A stretch of DNA of 64,000 nt from positions 41,475 through 105,474 of the forward strand of contig JAZTYJ010000013.1 of assembly GCA_045636865.1 (NCBI GenBank), in the 5' to 3' direction. The position numbers were made by a program, and so were the translations under genes. The notes beneath the pieces were generated by a model. That model was not told the DNA's origin, did no database searches, and saw only the letters and a program-made list of their open reading frames with translations. This document shows positions 51,448 through 59,949 of the stretch, piece by piece. Position 1 is the stretch's first letter. Each line of letters begins with the position of its first letter. The stretch comes from SIG480 sp045636865 (GTDB taxonomy: Bacteria; Bacillota; Clostridia; Oscillospirales; JAAYXM01).

Positions 51448-52323
51448 TTAAACTTCTTCGTTTTCGCTTGTTTCTTCGTCTTTTTTATGTAAAAAGAACT
51501 TTAGCACGGAACTTGCAAAAGTTGTCTGCTTCTTTTCCTCTGTTTTTGGCATAAGCTCATTCTTAAGCAACTTTTCAAGTGTTTCCGGTGCAAGATGCCG
51601 TTTAAGCATTCCGCCTATCGCAACAGAGAGAGCACCCGTCTCTTCCGAAACTACAACTACGACCGCGTCGGAATTTTCGCTCATACCGACGCCTGCACGG
51701 TGGCGCATACCAAGCTGCTTGCTTAAATTTGCATTTCCCGAAAGCGGGAGCATACATCCTGCCGCCGCCACCCTGCCGTGCTGAACAATAAGCGCACCGT
51801 CGTGCAGAGGTGTATTCGGAAAGAATATATTTTTGAGAAGTTCTGCACTCACTTTTGAATCAATGACCGTTCCTGTTTTGATTACACCCGAAAGAAGAAG
51901 GTCTCTTTCAAAAACTATAAGTGCGCCGGTGCGTGATGCAGAGAGGCTTTTGCAAGCTTCAACCGTCTGGATGATTGCATCTTCAATTTCAGAATTTGCT
52001 TCTTTTTCCGAATGGAACAAAAAGCCTTTGCTTCCGACTCTTTCAAACGCCTTGCGAAGCTCCGGCTGAAAGAGAACAACCAAAGCAAGAAGACCGAGCT
52101 GAAGTGTATTTACAAGCAAAAAGTTAAGAAGGTTAAGCCCCAACACGCCCGACAACTGTGCCACGCACAGAAAAAGGAGAATGCCTTTAAAAACCTGACC
52201 TGCGTTTGTACGGCGGGAAAAACTGATGAGCTTGTAGACGATATATGCAACAACTGCAATGTCCACAAGATCCCAGATTCCGAACATACTCAGATATCTT
52301 ATAAAGCTGTTGAAAAATTCCAT
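51448..52323 (-). CDS. cdaA: Diadenylate cyclase CdaA
   Basis: A 291-residue enzyme making cyclic di-AMP from two ATP. Three membrane helices lie in the first ~90 residues; the DAC domain carries the signature LHDGALI and MRHRAGVG. The product controls potassium and osmolyte transport. The start at 52323 follows GAGGTG. Its stop touches cdaR. Upstream there is no strong promoter; TTTAAA-17 nt-TATTAT on the minus strand is a weak candidate. Confidence 0.96.
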   Translation of the reverse strand: MEFFNSFIRYLSMFGIWDLVDIAVVAYIVYKLISFSRRTNAGQVFKGILLFLCVAQLSGVLGLNLLNFLLVNTLQLGLLALVVLFQPELRKAFERVGSKGFLFHSEKEANSEIEDAIIQTVEACKSLSASRTGALIVFERDLLLSGVIKTGTVIDSKVSAELLKNIFFPNTPLHDGALIVQHGRVAAAGCMLPLSGNANLSKQLGMRHRAGVGMSENSDAVVVVVSEETGALSVAIGGMLKRHLAPETLEKLLKNELMPKTEEKKQTTFASSVLKFFLHKKDEETSENEEV

Positions 52324-52439
52324 AAACACACCTCTTAACTGCATATTCTTACACATTATATATAATAACATACAAACACGGATTTTTAAAGGCTTTTTTG
52401 CAAATTTACAGAAAATTTCAATATTATTTTTTCTCCGAC

Positions 52440-53564
52440 TTACGAAAGGATGCTCCTTAGCTTTTTCGCGAAATACATAACCTCTTTTTCTTGTGTAAAG
52501 TCACTGACACTTACACGAACTGTCCCCATGTTTGTTCCTACCGTCCGGTGTGCAAGCGGCGAGCAGTGTAAACCGCTTCGTACTGCGATTTTTTCAGCCG
52601 CAAGCTGATCTGCAATTTTCTCTGCAGACATTCTGTCCGAAAGAAAAGATACGACTCCTCCCTGCAGACTTTCGTCTTTGCTTGAAAATACATATAAAGA
52701 ATCAATTTTCTTAAGTTCTCTTGAAATCATATCTGTAAGTGCTCGCTCTCTTTTTATGATTTCATCCGTTTTCCGCCTCAAGATATATGCTATACCTTCA
52801 GAAAGTCCCGAAATCCCCGGAACGTTATGTGTTCCGCACTCAAGTCGGTCCGGCATAAAGTCAGGTTGTTCCCATTTTACCGAATCGCTTCCCGTTCCAC
52901 CCTCCATAAACGGCTTTATTTCCTCTCCGCTCCTGCAGATAAGCAAGCCTGTCCCCTGCGGACCGTAGAGCCCTTTATGCCCGGGCGCGCATATGCATTT
53001 ACATGCTGAAAAGTCATCTAACTTTACATCTATGCTTCCGGCAGATTGCGATGCATCTATTATAAGCGGTATTCCGCGCTCGGCACATAGCTCGTCTATC
53101 TCTTTTACAGGCAAAATATACCCAAAAACATTAGACATATGAGTGCACACGACAAAGCGGGTATCCTTGTCAATAAGCCATCGGAAGCTTTCTATCATCA
53201 TTTCAGGATCAAACAACGATCCCCTTGCAATTCTGCACTCTAAATCATTATCGGCTTTTATCGGACGAAGAACTGAATTATGTTCATACGATGAAATAAC
53301 GCAGTTTCCTTTGTCGGCATAACCTTTTATTGCGATATTGAGCGCGTGTGTTGCATTTGATGTGAAAACGACCTGTTCGGGAGATGCGGCACCAAAAAGC
53401 TCTGCCGCACGCTCGCGCGCAGTATACACTTTCTCTGCCGCACGGGAAGCACTTTCATATCCTCCGCGCCCGACACTCGTACACTCCTCATATGCATTCA
53501 TCATCGCGCGTTTCACCGCATCAGGTTTTTTATAAGTTGTTGCGGCATTATCAAGATAAATCAT
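52440..53564 (-). CDS. Cysteine desulfurase-like PLP enzyme
   Basis: A 374-residue class V aminotransferase of the NifS/Csd group. YLDNAATTYKKP opens the protein, the PLP lysine is in APGHKGLYGPQG, and a reactive Cys is in SGLHCSPLAH. It could supply sulfur for tRNA thiolation (the TtcA-like gene in this window) or mobilise selenium. It overlaps the DUF3343 gene by 4 nt; this pair is known in Clostridia in sulfur or selenium metabolism. The desulfurase activity itself is inferred. Confidence 0.88.
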   Translation of the reverse strand: MIYLDNAATTYKKPDAVKRAMMNAYEECTSVGRGGYESASRAAEKVYTARERAAELFGAASPEQVVFTSNATHALNIAIKGYADKGNCVISSYEHNSVLRPIKADNDLECRIARGSLFDPEMMIESFRWLIDKDTRFVVCTHMSNVFGYILPVKEIDELCAERGIPLIIDASQSAGSIDVKLDDFSACKCICAPGHKGLYGPQGTGLLICRSGEEIKPFMEGGTGSDSVKWEQPDFMPDRLECGTHNVPGISGLSEGIAYILRRKTDEIIKRERALTDMISRELKKIDSLYVFSSKDESLQGGVVSFLSDRMSAEKIADQLAAEKIAVRSGLHCSPLAHRTVGTNMGTVRVSVSDFTQEKEVMYFAKKLRSILS

Positions 53565-53815
53565 AGCTTAATCTCCCGATAGTCTGAAAAGTCCTCTTCA
53601 AGAAATATCTTCACGGGAATCATTCCGCCTCGTCTGAGTGTCTCTACAGCTTCGGGCAGATAGCCCTGCGAAATTACCACCGCATACGCACATCCGTTTT
53701 CACCCAGACGAAGCTCCGGTCGCTCAATTGATGCAGGTATGCCGTTTTTCCGCAAAATTCTTTCCATGCGCTGTGCATAGGTCATTGCTCTACTCGTAAA
53801 AAATACCCTGTTCAC
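53561..53815 (-). CDS. DUF3343 family small protein
   Basis: An 84-residue protein with the DUF3343 pattern: an N-terminal Phe-rich strand, a middle I-P-x-S segment and a GCAYAVVISQGY motif with one Cys. Members are proposed sulfur or selenium carriers working with a cysteine desulfurase; the coupling by overlap to such an enzyme fits. The start is GTG at 53815 after AGAGGTG; a GTG at 53824 overlaps that site. Confidence 0.78.
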   Translation of the reverse strand: MNRVFFTSRAMTYAQRMERILRKNGIPASIERPELRLGENGCAYAVVISQGYLPEAVETLRRGGMIPVKIFLEEDFSDYREIKL

Positions 53816-53931
53816 TAAAAACACCTCTTTCGATTTATACTATGCAGAAAACAAAACTTTGTACACGCCATCATTCATTATTTTTTCTTATGAGACATAT
53901 CTTTTTTTATCTACATACGGAGGTGTTTATC

Positions 53932-55059
53932 TTGAAAAAACTGATATCTTCATTCTTAATTTTTCTGTTTTTCTTTCAATTTGCCGCTGCCTCGGGAGCA
54001 GCACCCGAAATTCTTTCTCCGTCAGCTGTTCTGATGGACAAATCAACAGGTCAGATTTTGTTTGAAAAAGACTCGCACTCAAAGCTCCCGCCCGCAAGCG
54101 TAACAAAAGTTATGACACTTCTGCTCACCATGGAAGCGCTTGAGTCGGGACAGATTAAGCTTTCGGATGTCGTTTCCGTAAGCGAGCATGCCGCAAGCAT
54201 GGGCGGTTCACAAGTCTTTCTCTCGCCCGGTGAAGAAATGAGCGTAAACGACCTTTTAAAAGCAACAGCAATCGCATCGGGCAACGACAGCGCCGTAGCT
54301 TTGGCAGAAACGATAGCAGGCAGCGAGAGCGGATTTGTTTCTCTTATGAACAAACGCGCAAAAGAACTTGGTATGAACGACACAAACTTTGTAAACTGCA
54401 CGGGACTTGATGCAGAAGGTCACGTTACGAGCGCACACGACATAGCCGTTATGTCAAGAGAACTTCTCTCACACGAAAAAATCAAGGAATATTCAACAAC
54501 GTGGATGGACTCTTTGAGAAACGGCGCATTTACCCTCGCAAACACCAATAAGCTCATACGCTCTTATAAGGGCATAACCGGACTTAAAACAGGCTCAACG
54601 GGAAATGCAAAATACTGTCTTTCGGCGAGTGCAAAAAGAGACGGACTTGAACTTGTAGCAGCGATTATGGCAGCTCCGTCGAGCAAGGACCGCTTTGCCG
54701 ACGCGTCGAAGCTTCTTGATTTTGGCTTTGCAAATTACGCAATTTACGATGCCTCAAAAGATGTTGGGTTAACCCCCGTTCCTGTTATTCTCGGAGAGAG
54801 CGAGAGTGTTATGACTGAATTTGAGTCCGGATGCGAAATTCTCATCGAGAAATCAAAGCTTACAACTCTTTCACACAAGGTTGAGCTTGCAGAAAACATT
54901 AAAGCTCCCGTTGAAGATGGGCAGACTCTCGGAAAGCTTATGATTTTTTCAAACGATGAGCTCATAAACGAAATTAAAATCGTCGCGTCAGAAAGCGTAA
55001 AACGCTTGAATTTTCAAGGGATTCTCGGTCTTTTTTCGAATCTGATTTTTATGCGATAA
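53932..55059 (+). CDS. D-alanyl-D-alanine carboxypeptidase, DacF type
   Basis: A 375-residue penicillin-binding protein that trims the terminal D-Ala of peptidoglycan stems. A signal peptide covers ~1-24. Catalytic motifs: SVTK (in PPASVTKVM), SGN (ASGND) and KTG (LKTGSTG); a C-terminal PBP5_C domain is present, followed by a short hydrophobic end that anchors the protein. The start is TTG at 53932, six nt after CGGAGGTG; the earlier ATGs lack a site. Sequence layout matches DacF, used in cortex synthesis, but a vegetative DacA role cannot be excluded. Confidence 0.9.
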   Translation: MKKLISSFLIFLFFFQFAAASGAAPEILSPSAVLMDKSTGQILFEKDSHSKLPPASVTKVMTLLLTMEALESGQIKLSDVVSVSEHAASMGGSQVFLSPGEEMSVNDLLKATAIASGNDSAVALAETIAGSESGFVSLMNKRAKELGMNDTNFVNCTGLDAEGHVTSAHDIAVMSRELLSHEKIKEYSTTWMDSLRNGAFTLANTNKLIRSYKGITGLKTGSTGNAKYCLSASAKRDGLELVAAIMAAPSSKDRFADASKLLDFGFANYAIYDASKDVGLTPVPVILGESESVMTEFESGCEILIEKSKLTTLSHKVELAENIKAPVEDGQTLGKLMIFSNDELINEIKIVASESVKRLNFQGILGLFSNLIFMR

Positions 55060-55062
55060 AAT

Positions 55063-55097
55063 AAATTACCCATTTTTTTGGGTAATTTTGTTTTTTT
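55063..55097 (+). terminator. Terminator after the dacF-type gene
   Basis: AAATTACCC / GGGTAATTT stem with an eight-base T-rich loop, then GTTTTTTT. Confidence 0.85.
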
Positions 55098-55099
55098 AG

Positions 55100-55128
55100 T
55101 GGAAATTTCATTTTTTATGTGTTATAAT
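55100..55128 (+). promoter_or_regulatory. Promoter of ppdK
   Basis: TGGAAA (55100-55105), 17-nt spacer, TATAAT (55123-55128). It directly follows the dacF terminator. Confidence 0.65.
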
Positions 55129-55161
55129 ATCAAAGATACAGAAAAGAAAGGAATGATAAAA

Positions 55162-57789
55162 ATGGGTACAAAGTATGTATACCTGTTCTCCGAAGGCAAT
55201 GGTTCAATGCGTAACCTTCTCGGAGGAAAAGGTGCAAACCTCGCAGAAATGACCAGTCTCGGAATGCCTGTTCCGCAGGGATTCACAGTTACAACAGAGG
55301 CTTGCACACGTTATTATGATGACGGAAAGATGATCGCTCCTGAAATCGAAGCTGAAATTCTTGAGCACATTACAAAGCTTGAAGCTATTTGTGGCAAGAA
55401 GTTTGGTGACAGCGAAAACCCGCTTCTCGTTTCAGTTCGTTCAGGCGCTCGCGCTTCAATGCCGGGTATGATGGACACTATCCTCAACCTCGGTCTTAAC
55501 GAAGAGGTTGTCAACGTTATGGCTGAAAAGTCAGGCAACCCGCGTTGGGCTTGGGACTGCTACAGAAGATTTATCCAGATGTACTCCGACGTTGTTATGG
55601 AAGTCGGCAAGAAATACTTTGAGCAGCTCATCGACAAGATGAAGGAAGAAAAGGGTGTTACATCTGACCTCGACCTCACTGCTGATGACCTCAAGGAGCT
55701 CTCAATCCAGTTCAGAGCTGAATACAAGTCAAAGATCGGCACAGACTTCCCGTCTGACCCGACAGAACAGCTCCTCGGCGCTGTTAAGGCTGTTTTCCGT
55801 TCATGGGATAACCCGCGAGCAAACGTTTACAGACGCGATAACGATATCCCCTACTCATGGGGTACTGCAGTTAACGTCCAGATGATGGCATTCGGTAACA
55901 TGGGTGACAAGTGCGGCACAGGTGTTGCATTTACACGTGACCCGGCTACAGGCGAAAAGAAGCTCATGGGCGAGTTCCTTATCAACGCACAGGGCGAAGA
56001 CGTTGTTGCAGGCGTCCGCACACCGATGAAGATCGACGAAATGGAGCAGAAGTTCCCTGCTGCATTCGCTGAATTCAAGGCTGTTTGCGAAAAGCTCGAA
56101 AGCCACTATCACGATATGCAGGATATGGAGTTTACTGTTGAAAACGAAAAGCTCTACATGCTCCAGACACGTAATGGTAAGAGAACTGCTCAGGCTGCTC
56201 TCAAGATCGCTTGCGACCTCGTTGACGAAGGTATGAAGACAGAACAGGAAGCTGTTCTTATGATCGACCCGCGAAATCTCGATACACTTCTCCACCCGCA
56301 GTTCGATGCTGCTGCTCTCAAGGCTGCAACTCCGATCGGCAAGGGTCTTGGTGCATCTCCGGGTGCTGCTTGCGGTAAGATCGTCTTTACTGCAGACGAT
56401 GCTGAAGCATGGAAGGCTCGCGGCGAAAAGGTTGTTCTCGTTCGCCTTGAAACTTCACCGGAAGATATCACAGGTATGAAGGCAGCTCAGGGTATCCTCA
56501 CAGTCCGCGGCGGTATGACATCTCACGCAGCTGTTGTTGCCCGCGGTATGGGTACATGCTGTGTTTCAGGCTGTGGCGAAATCAAGATGGATGAAGAAAA
56601 CAAGAAGTTTGAACTCGGTGGAAAGACATTCCACGAAGGCGATTGCATCTCAATCGACGGTTCAACAGGTAACATCTACGACGGTCTCATCCCGACAGTT
56701 GATGCTTCAATTGCAGGTGAATTCGGCCGCATTATGGCTTGGGCTGATAAGTACAGAATGCTCAAGGTCCGCACAAACGCTGACACTCCGCGCGATGCTG
56801 CAAAGGCTCGCGAGCTCGGCGCTGAAGGTATCGGTCTCTGCCGCACAGAGCACATGTTCTTTGAAGCAGGCAGAATCGAAGCATTCCGCGAAATGATCTG
56901 CTCTGAAACTGTTGAAGAGAGAGAAGCAGCTCTTGCTAAGATTCTCCCGATGCAGCAGGCAGACTTTGAGGCTCTCTTTGAGGCTCTTGAAGGCACTCCG
57001 GTTTGCATCCGTTTCCTCGATCCCCCGCTTCACGAGTTCGTTCCGACAGAAGAAGCTGACATTGAGGCTCTTGCAAAAGCTCAGGGTAAGAGCGTTGCAA
57101 CAATTAAGGAGATCATCGCATCTCTCCACGAGTTCAACCCGATGATGGGTCACCGTGGTTGCCGTCTTGCAGTTACATATCCGGAAATTGCAAAGATGCA
57201 GACTGCTGCTGTTATCCGTGCAGCTATCAACATTCAGAAGAAGCATCCTGACTGGAACGTCAAGCCGGAAATCATGATTCCGCTTGTTGGCGAAGTTAAG
57301 GAACTCAAGTACGTCAAGAACTTCGTTGTTGCTACTGCTGATGCTGAAATCGCTAACGCAGGCGCAAACATCAAGTACGAAGTTGGTACAATGATCGAAA
57401 TCCCGCGTGCTGCTCTCACAGCAGACGATATCGCAAAGGAAGCTGACTTCTTCTGCTTCGGTACTAACGACCTTACACAGATGGCATACGGCTTCTCACG
57501 TGACGACGCGGGCAAGTTCCTCTCTGCATACTACGATGCAAAGATCTTCGAGAACGATCCGTTTGCAAAGCTCGACCAGACAGGCGTCGGCAAGCTTATG
57601 GATATGGCTATCAAACTTGCAAAGCCGGTTAACGCAGACCTCCACCTCGGTATCTGCGGCGAGCACGGCGGCGACCCGACATCAGTTGAGTTCTGCCACA
57701 AGCTTGGTCTTGACTATGTTTCTTGCTCTCCGTTCCGCGTTCCGATTGCTCGTCTTGCTGCAGCACAGGCTGCTATCTCAAACAAGTAA
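55162..57789 (+). CDS. ppdK: Pyruvate, phosphate dikinase
   Basis: An 875-residue enzyme interconverting pyruvate and phosphoenolpyruvate with ATP/AMP and phosphate/pyrophosphate; in anaerobes it often runs toward pyruvate to save ATP. ATP-grasp domain (1-350) with VSVRSGARASMPGMMDT; phosphohistidine site GGMTSHAAVVARGMG with the catalytic His near residue 455; the PEP/pyruvate barrel with GLCRTEHMF and CFGTNDLTQMAYGFSRDDAGKFL. Its codon use (CTC, GCT, AAG, CGC) is extremely biased, as in rplM, so it is highly expressed. The start at 55162 follows AAAGGA by 9 nt. Confidence 0.98.
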   Translation: MGTKYVYLFSEGNGSMRNLLGGKGANLAEMTSLGMPVPQGFTVTTEACTRYYDDGKMIAPEIEAEILEHITKLEAICGKKFGDSENPLLVSVRSGARASMPGMMDTILNLGLNEEVVNVMAEKSGNPRWAWDCYRRFIQMYSDVVMEVGKKYFEQLIDKMKEEKGVTSDLDLTADDLKELSIQFRAEYKSKIGTDFPSDPTEQLLGAVKAVFRSWDNPRANVYRRDNDIPYSWGTAVNVQMMAFGNMGDKCGTGVAFTRDPATGEKKLMGEFLINAQGEDVVAGVRTPMKIDEMEQKFPAAFAEFKAVCEKLESHYHDMQDMEFTVENEKLYMLQTRNGKRTAQAALKIACDLVDEGMKTEQEAVLMIDPRNLDTLLHPQFDAAALKAATPIGKGLGASPGAACGKIVFTADDAEAWKARGEKVVLVRLETSPEDITGMKAAQGILTVRGGMTSHAAVVARGMGTCCVSGCGEIKMDEENKKFELGGKTFHEGDCISIDGSTGNIYDGLIPTVDASIAGEFGRIMAWADKYRMLKVRTNADTPRDAAKARELGAEGIGLCRTEHMFFEAGRIEAFREMICSETVEEREAALAKILPMQQADFEALFEALEGTPVCIRFLDPPLHEFVPTEEADIEALAKAQGKSVATIKEIIASLHEFNPMMGHRGCRLAVTYPEIAKMQTAAVIRAAINIQKKHPDWNVKPEIMIPLVGEVKELKYVKNFVVATADAEIANAGANIKYEVGTMIEIPRAALTADDIAKEADFFCFGTNDLTQMAYGFSRDDAGKFLSAYYDAKIFENDPFAKLDQTGVGKLMDMAIKLAKPVNADLHLGICGEHGGDPTSVEFCHKLGLDYVSCSPFRVPIARLAAAQAAISNK

Positions 57790-57802
57790 TCAATATATAA
57801 AT

Positions 57803-57840
57803 AAAAACATCGTCCGATTTTTTCGGGCGATGTTTTTATT
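57803..57840 (+). terminator. Terminator after ppdK
   Basis: AAAAACATCGTCCGA / TCGGGCGATGTTTTT (one G-U pair) with a T-rich loop and T-tract. Confidence 0.9.
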
Positions 57841-57849
57841 TTGCACAAC

Positions 57850-57882
57850 AAAAAAGACATTGCAATTTTGCAATGCCTTTTT
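57850..57882. terminator. Bidirectional terminator after the small lipoprotein gene
   Basis: AAAAAGACATTGCA / TGCAATGCCTTTTT with loop ATTT; tracts on both sides. It ends the minus-strand lipoprotein gene and backs up the ppdK terminator. Confidence 0.85.
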
Positions 57883-57890
57883 AACCGTTA

Positions 57891-58307
57891 TTAGTTTCCT
57901 GCTTTGATTGTAGCGATGAGATCGCCATCAACTTCACATACGCGGATCTCGTAATATTCAAGTTCCGGAAGCTCTTCCTGCATCTCAACAAGAAGTGAGT
58001 CAAAAGTATCGCCAAAAGCATCATATGCGCCCTGCATAGCTGTTCTGTACTCATCACCAACCTCATCAAGCTCGTTAATATTGATGTTGATTACAAAGCC
58101 TTTGCCAACAGCTTCAATCGAAGATGTGCATGTCATCCCTGATGATGTTGCAAAGCTTTCTTCCATCGTAGAAAGAAGCTCTGTCTCGTTATCAGCGACA
58201 TACTGAGCTATCTTTTCTGCTGCCGGATCACTTTCGACGCCACCTGTGCATGCAACCAATGTGAACACCATGACAATTGCGAGAAGAAGTGCTAAAAGTT
58301 TTTTCAT
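57891..58307 (-). CDS. Small lipoprotein of DUF4854-like type
   Basis: A 138-residue lipoprotein: signal peptide MKKLLALLLAIVMVF with lipobox TLVAC, Cys20 lipidated. The mature part of ~118 residues has an acidic helix-rich pattern with AEKIAQYVADNETELLSTMEESF and a beta strand GFVININI, resembling DUF4854 proteins. Function unknown. Monocistronic, with its own consensus promoter and terminator. Its signal peptide is very similar to that of the TAXI receptor. Confidence 0.72.
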   Translation of the reverse strand: MKKLLALLLAIVMVFTLVACTGGVESDPAAEKIAQYVADNETELLSTMEESFATSSGMTCTSSIEAVGKGFVINININELDEVGDEYRTAMQGAYDAFGDTFDSLLVEMQEELPELEYYEIRVCEVDGDLIATIKAGN

Positions 58308-58337
58308 TTTTAAATCCCCCTGATATATGTTTTCTTC

Positions 58338-58366
58338 AATATATCATAAGTGTATTGTTTTGTCAA
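58338..58366 (-). promoter_or_regulatory. Promoter of the small lipoprotein gene
   Basis: Minus strand: perfect TTGACA (58366-58361), 17-nt spacer, TATATT (58343-58338). Confidence 0.78.
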
Positions 58367-58477
58367 GGAAAGTAAAAAAACACTATTTTTTAAGCTTTAA
58401 AAAATTTGGCAAAACCATATTGACAAGCCGCTTTTAAAGATATATACTTTTCTTGAATTTTTATAGCAGGTGATTTT

Positions 58478-59650
58478 ATGCAGAACTTCTTTAACTCTTT
58501 TGAGCTTCCCTATTCATCAGAGTTTGATATTTATTATAAAAACGGAAGCGCAGAATTTAATAAACATAAAAATGAGATACTCAATTTTGAACACCACGGT
58601 ATTTTCACTTATATGAATGAAAAAATCCGTGAAATACGTGATACTCTGAAAACGGATGAAAAAAATGTTTTATACTGCTATTTTCTTGCTTCCGTTCTTG
58701 ATAGCGGCGACGATATGCTCATTCATCGCATATGCAGACCAAAGGCTTCGGAAAAGAGCGAGCTTTTTGACACGCTTCCTCTTTTTTCTCTCCTCTCAAA
58801 AGTGCCCGAAATGAAGGCAAACTTAAAAAAGCTCGGCATTCCTGACACGGTAATTGCAGATACCTTAAATATGTTTGAAAATCAGATTCAGGATTTTATC
58901 GATTTGAACGGGCACACAGGAATCTCAAGCTACGTTAACTGGATGATGAAGTTTATAAACTGCGACATCATCCGCGTCGGACGTTTTAATCTTGAGCTTT
59001 ATACTTATGATCTTCCGTATCATATATTAAAATCCGGATCAGAAATCAGAATTATGCCCGACGGAATCACCTTCCACAAAAGCGGAGAGATTCTCGGCAG
59101 CGCGGGATGTACTGATAGCGAAGGTTCTTTCGCTGCTGACTTTTTTGAAAACGACGAGTTCTACGAAGGTAGACTTATCGAAAACGGAGTCTGCAAAAAT
59201 GAAACGGTGCGCCTTTTAAAGACGGAGTGGTCTCCCCTCTTAAATACCGGCGACAAGATAATAAACGTTCATATTCCTTCAGGCGGTTCGCTCAATTTTG
59301 AGGATAATTCAAAAGATTTTTTGTATGGTGCGGAGCTTTTCGGAAAGGCGTTTTCCCCTTGCAACGTGTTCTACTGCGAAAGCTGGCTTTTAAACCCGCA
59401 TCTCAAAGAAATAATCGGCAAGGAGACGAATATAACCCGTTTTGGTGACAGATTCATAAAATTTCCGTTTGAAAGCAGCGGCAACGATGTTTTTGAATAC
59501 CTCTACTTTTTGCCTGCTGATACTAACCCATATGAGCTTCCCGAAAAATCATCACTTCAAAGGGCTGTGAAGAACCATCTCCTGGGCGGAAATCATATTC
59601 TGAGCTACCACGGCATTTTTACTGCGGATATGCTTTCAGATAATGGCTAA
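58478..59650 (+). CDS. Acyltransferase-domain protein (NAT_N/GNAT_C-like)
   Basis: A 390-residue soluble protein without signal or membrane segments. The central SSYVNWMMKFINCDIIRVGRFNLELY and the C-terminal INVHIPSGGSL..VFYCESWLLNP..GKETNITRFGDRF match a Clostridia family annotated as acyltransferase with a GNAT-like C-terminal domain (DUF5596 region). Substrate unknown. It is monocistronic; the start has AGGTGA upstream. I judge the family call moderate and the activity unproven. Confidence 0.65.
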   Translation: MQNFFNSFELPYSSEFDIYYKNGSAEFNKHKNEILNFEHHGIFTYMNEKIREIRDTLKTDEKNVLYCYFLASVLDSGDDMLIHRICRPKASEKSELFDTLPLFSLLSKVPEMKANLKKLGIPDTVIADTLNMFENQIQDFIDLNGHTGISSYVNWMMKFINCDIIRVGRFNLELYTYDLPYHILKSGSEIRIMPDGITFHKSGEILGSAGCTDSEGSFAADFFENDEFYEGRLIENGVCKNETVRLLKTEWSPLLNTGDKIINVHIPSGGSLNFEDNSKDFLYGAELFGKAFSPCNVFYCESWLLNPHLKEIIGKETNITRFGDRFIKFPFESSGNDVFEYLYFLPADTNPYELPEKSSLQRAVKNHLLGGNHILSYHGIFTADMLSDNG

Positions 59651-59655
59651 TAAAC

Positions 59656-59696
59656 AAAACGACCTTATTGCATTTTGCAATAAGGTCGTTTTTTTA
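59656..59696 (+). terminator. Terminator after the acyltransferase-like gene
   Basis: AACGACCTTATTGCA / TGCAATAAGGTCGTT, 15-bp stem, followed by TTTTT. Confidence 0.92.
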
Positions 59697-59699
59697 GAA

Positions 59700-59729
59700 G
59701 AAAAAGCACCGAGCTTCTGCCCGGTGCCT
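59700..59729 (-). terminator. Terminator after tRNA-Gly
   Basis: Minus strand GCACCGGGC / GCTCGGTGC hairpin followed by TTTTTCTTCT. Confidence 0.85.
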
Positions 59730-59731
59730 AT

Positions 59732-59806
59732 TGGAGCGGAAGACGAGATTCGAACTCGCGACGTTCACCTTGGCAAGGTGACGCTCTACCACTGAGCCAC
59801 TCCCGC
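59732..59806 (-). tRNA. tRNA-Gly (GCC)
   Basis: 75 nt including an encoded CCA. Acceptor stem GCGGGAG / CTTCCGC (one G-U pair), D loop AGTGGTA, anticodon loop TTGCCAA with anticodon GCC, T loop TTCGAATC, discriminator T. It decodes GGC and GGU. It has its own promoter and terminator and is divergent from the DUF1015 gene. Confidence 0.98.
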
Positions 59807-59818
59807 ATCACAATGACT

Positions 59819-59846
59819 ATTATAACATATTTTCACGAAATGTCAA
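59819..59846 (-). promoter_or_regulatory. Promoter of tRNA-Gly
   Basis: Minus strand: perfect TTGACA (59846-59841), 16-nt spacer, perfect TATAAT (59824-59819), 13 nt before the mature tRNA 5' end. Confidence 0.85.
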
Positions 59847-59879
59847 CACTAAATTTATCTTTTTTCTGCTTTTGTTTGC

Positions 59880-59909
59880 TTGACTAAATTCCAACATTTG
59901 ATATATAAT
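59880..59909 (+). promoter_or_regulatory. Promoter of the DUF1015 gene
   Basis: TTGACT (59880-59885), 18-nt spacer, TATAAT (59904-59909). Confidence 0.68.
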
Positions 59910-59949
59910 TATACCATACTTTTACTTATTGTCTGGAGGGTTATTTCAT

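Noticed and set aside
56534..56896. Alternate-frame ORFs within ppdK, on both strands
   Set aside because: Arise from the extreme codon bias of ppdK; no start signals.
57850..59696. Similar ATTGCA..TGCAAT cores in two terminators (57850-57882 and 59656-59696)
   Set aside because: Short AT-rich stems with similar loops are expected by chance among intrinsic terminators; flanks differ.
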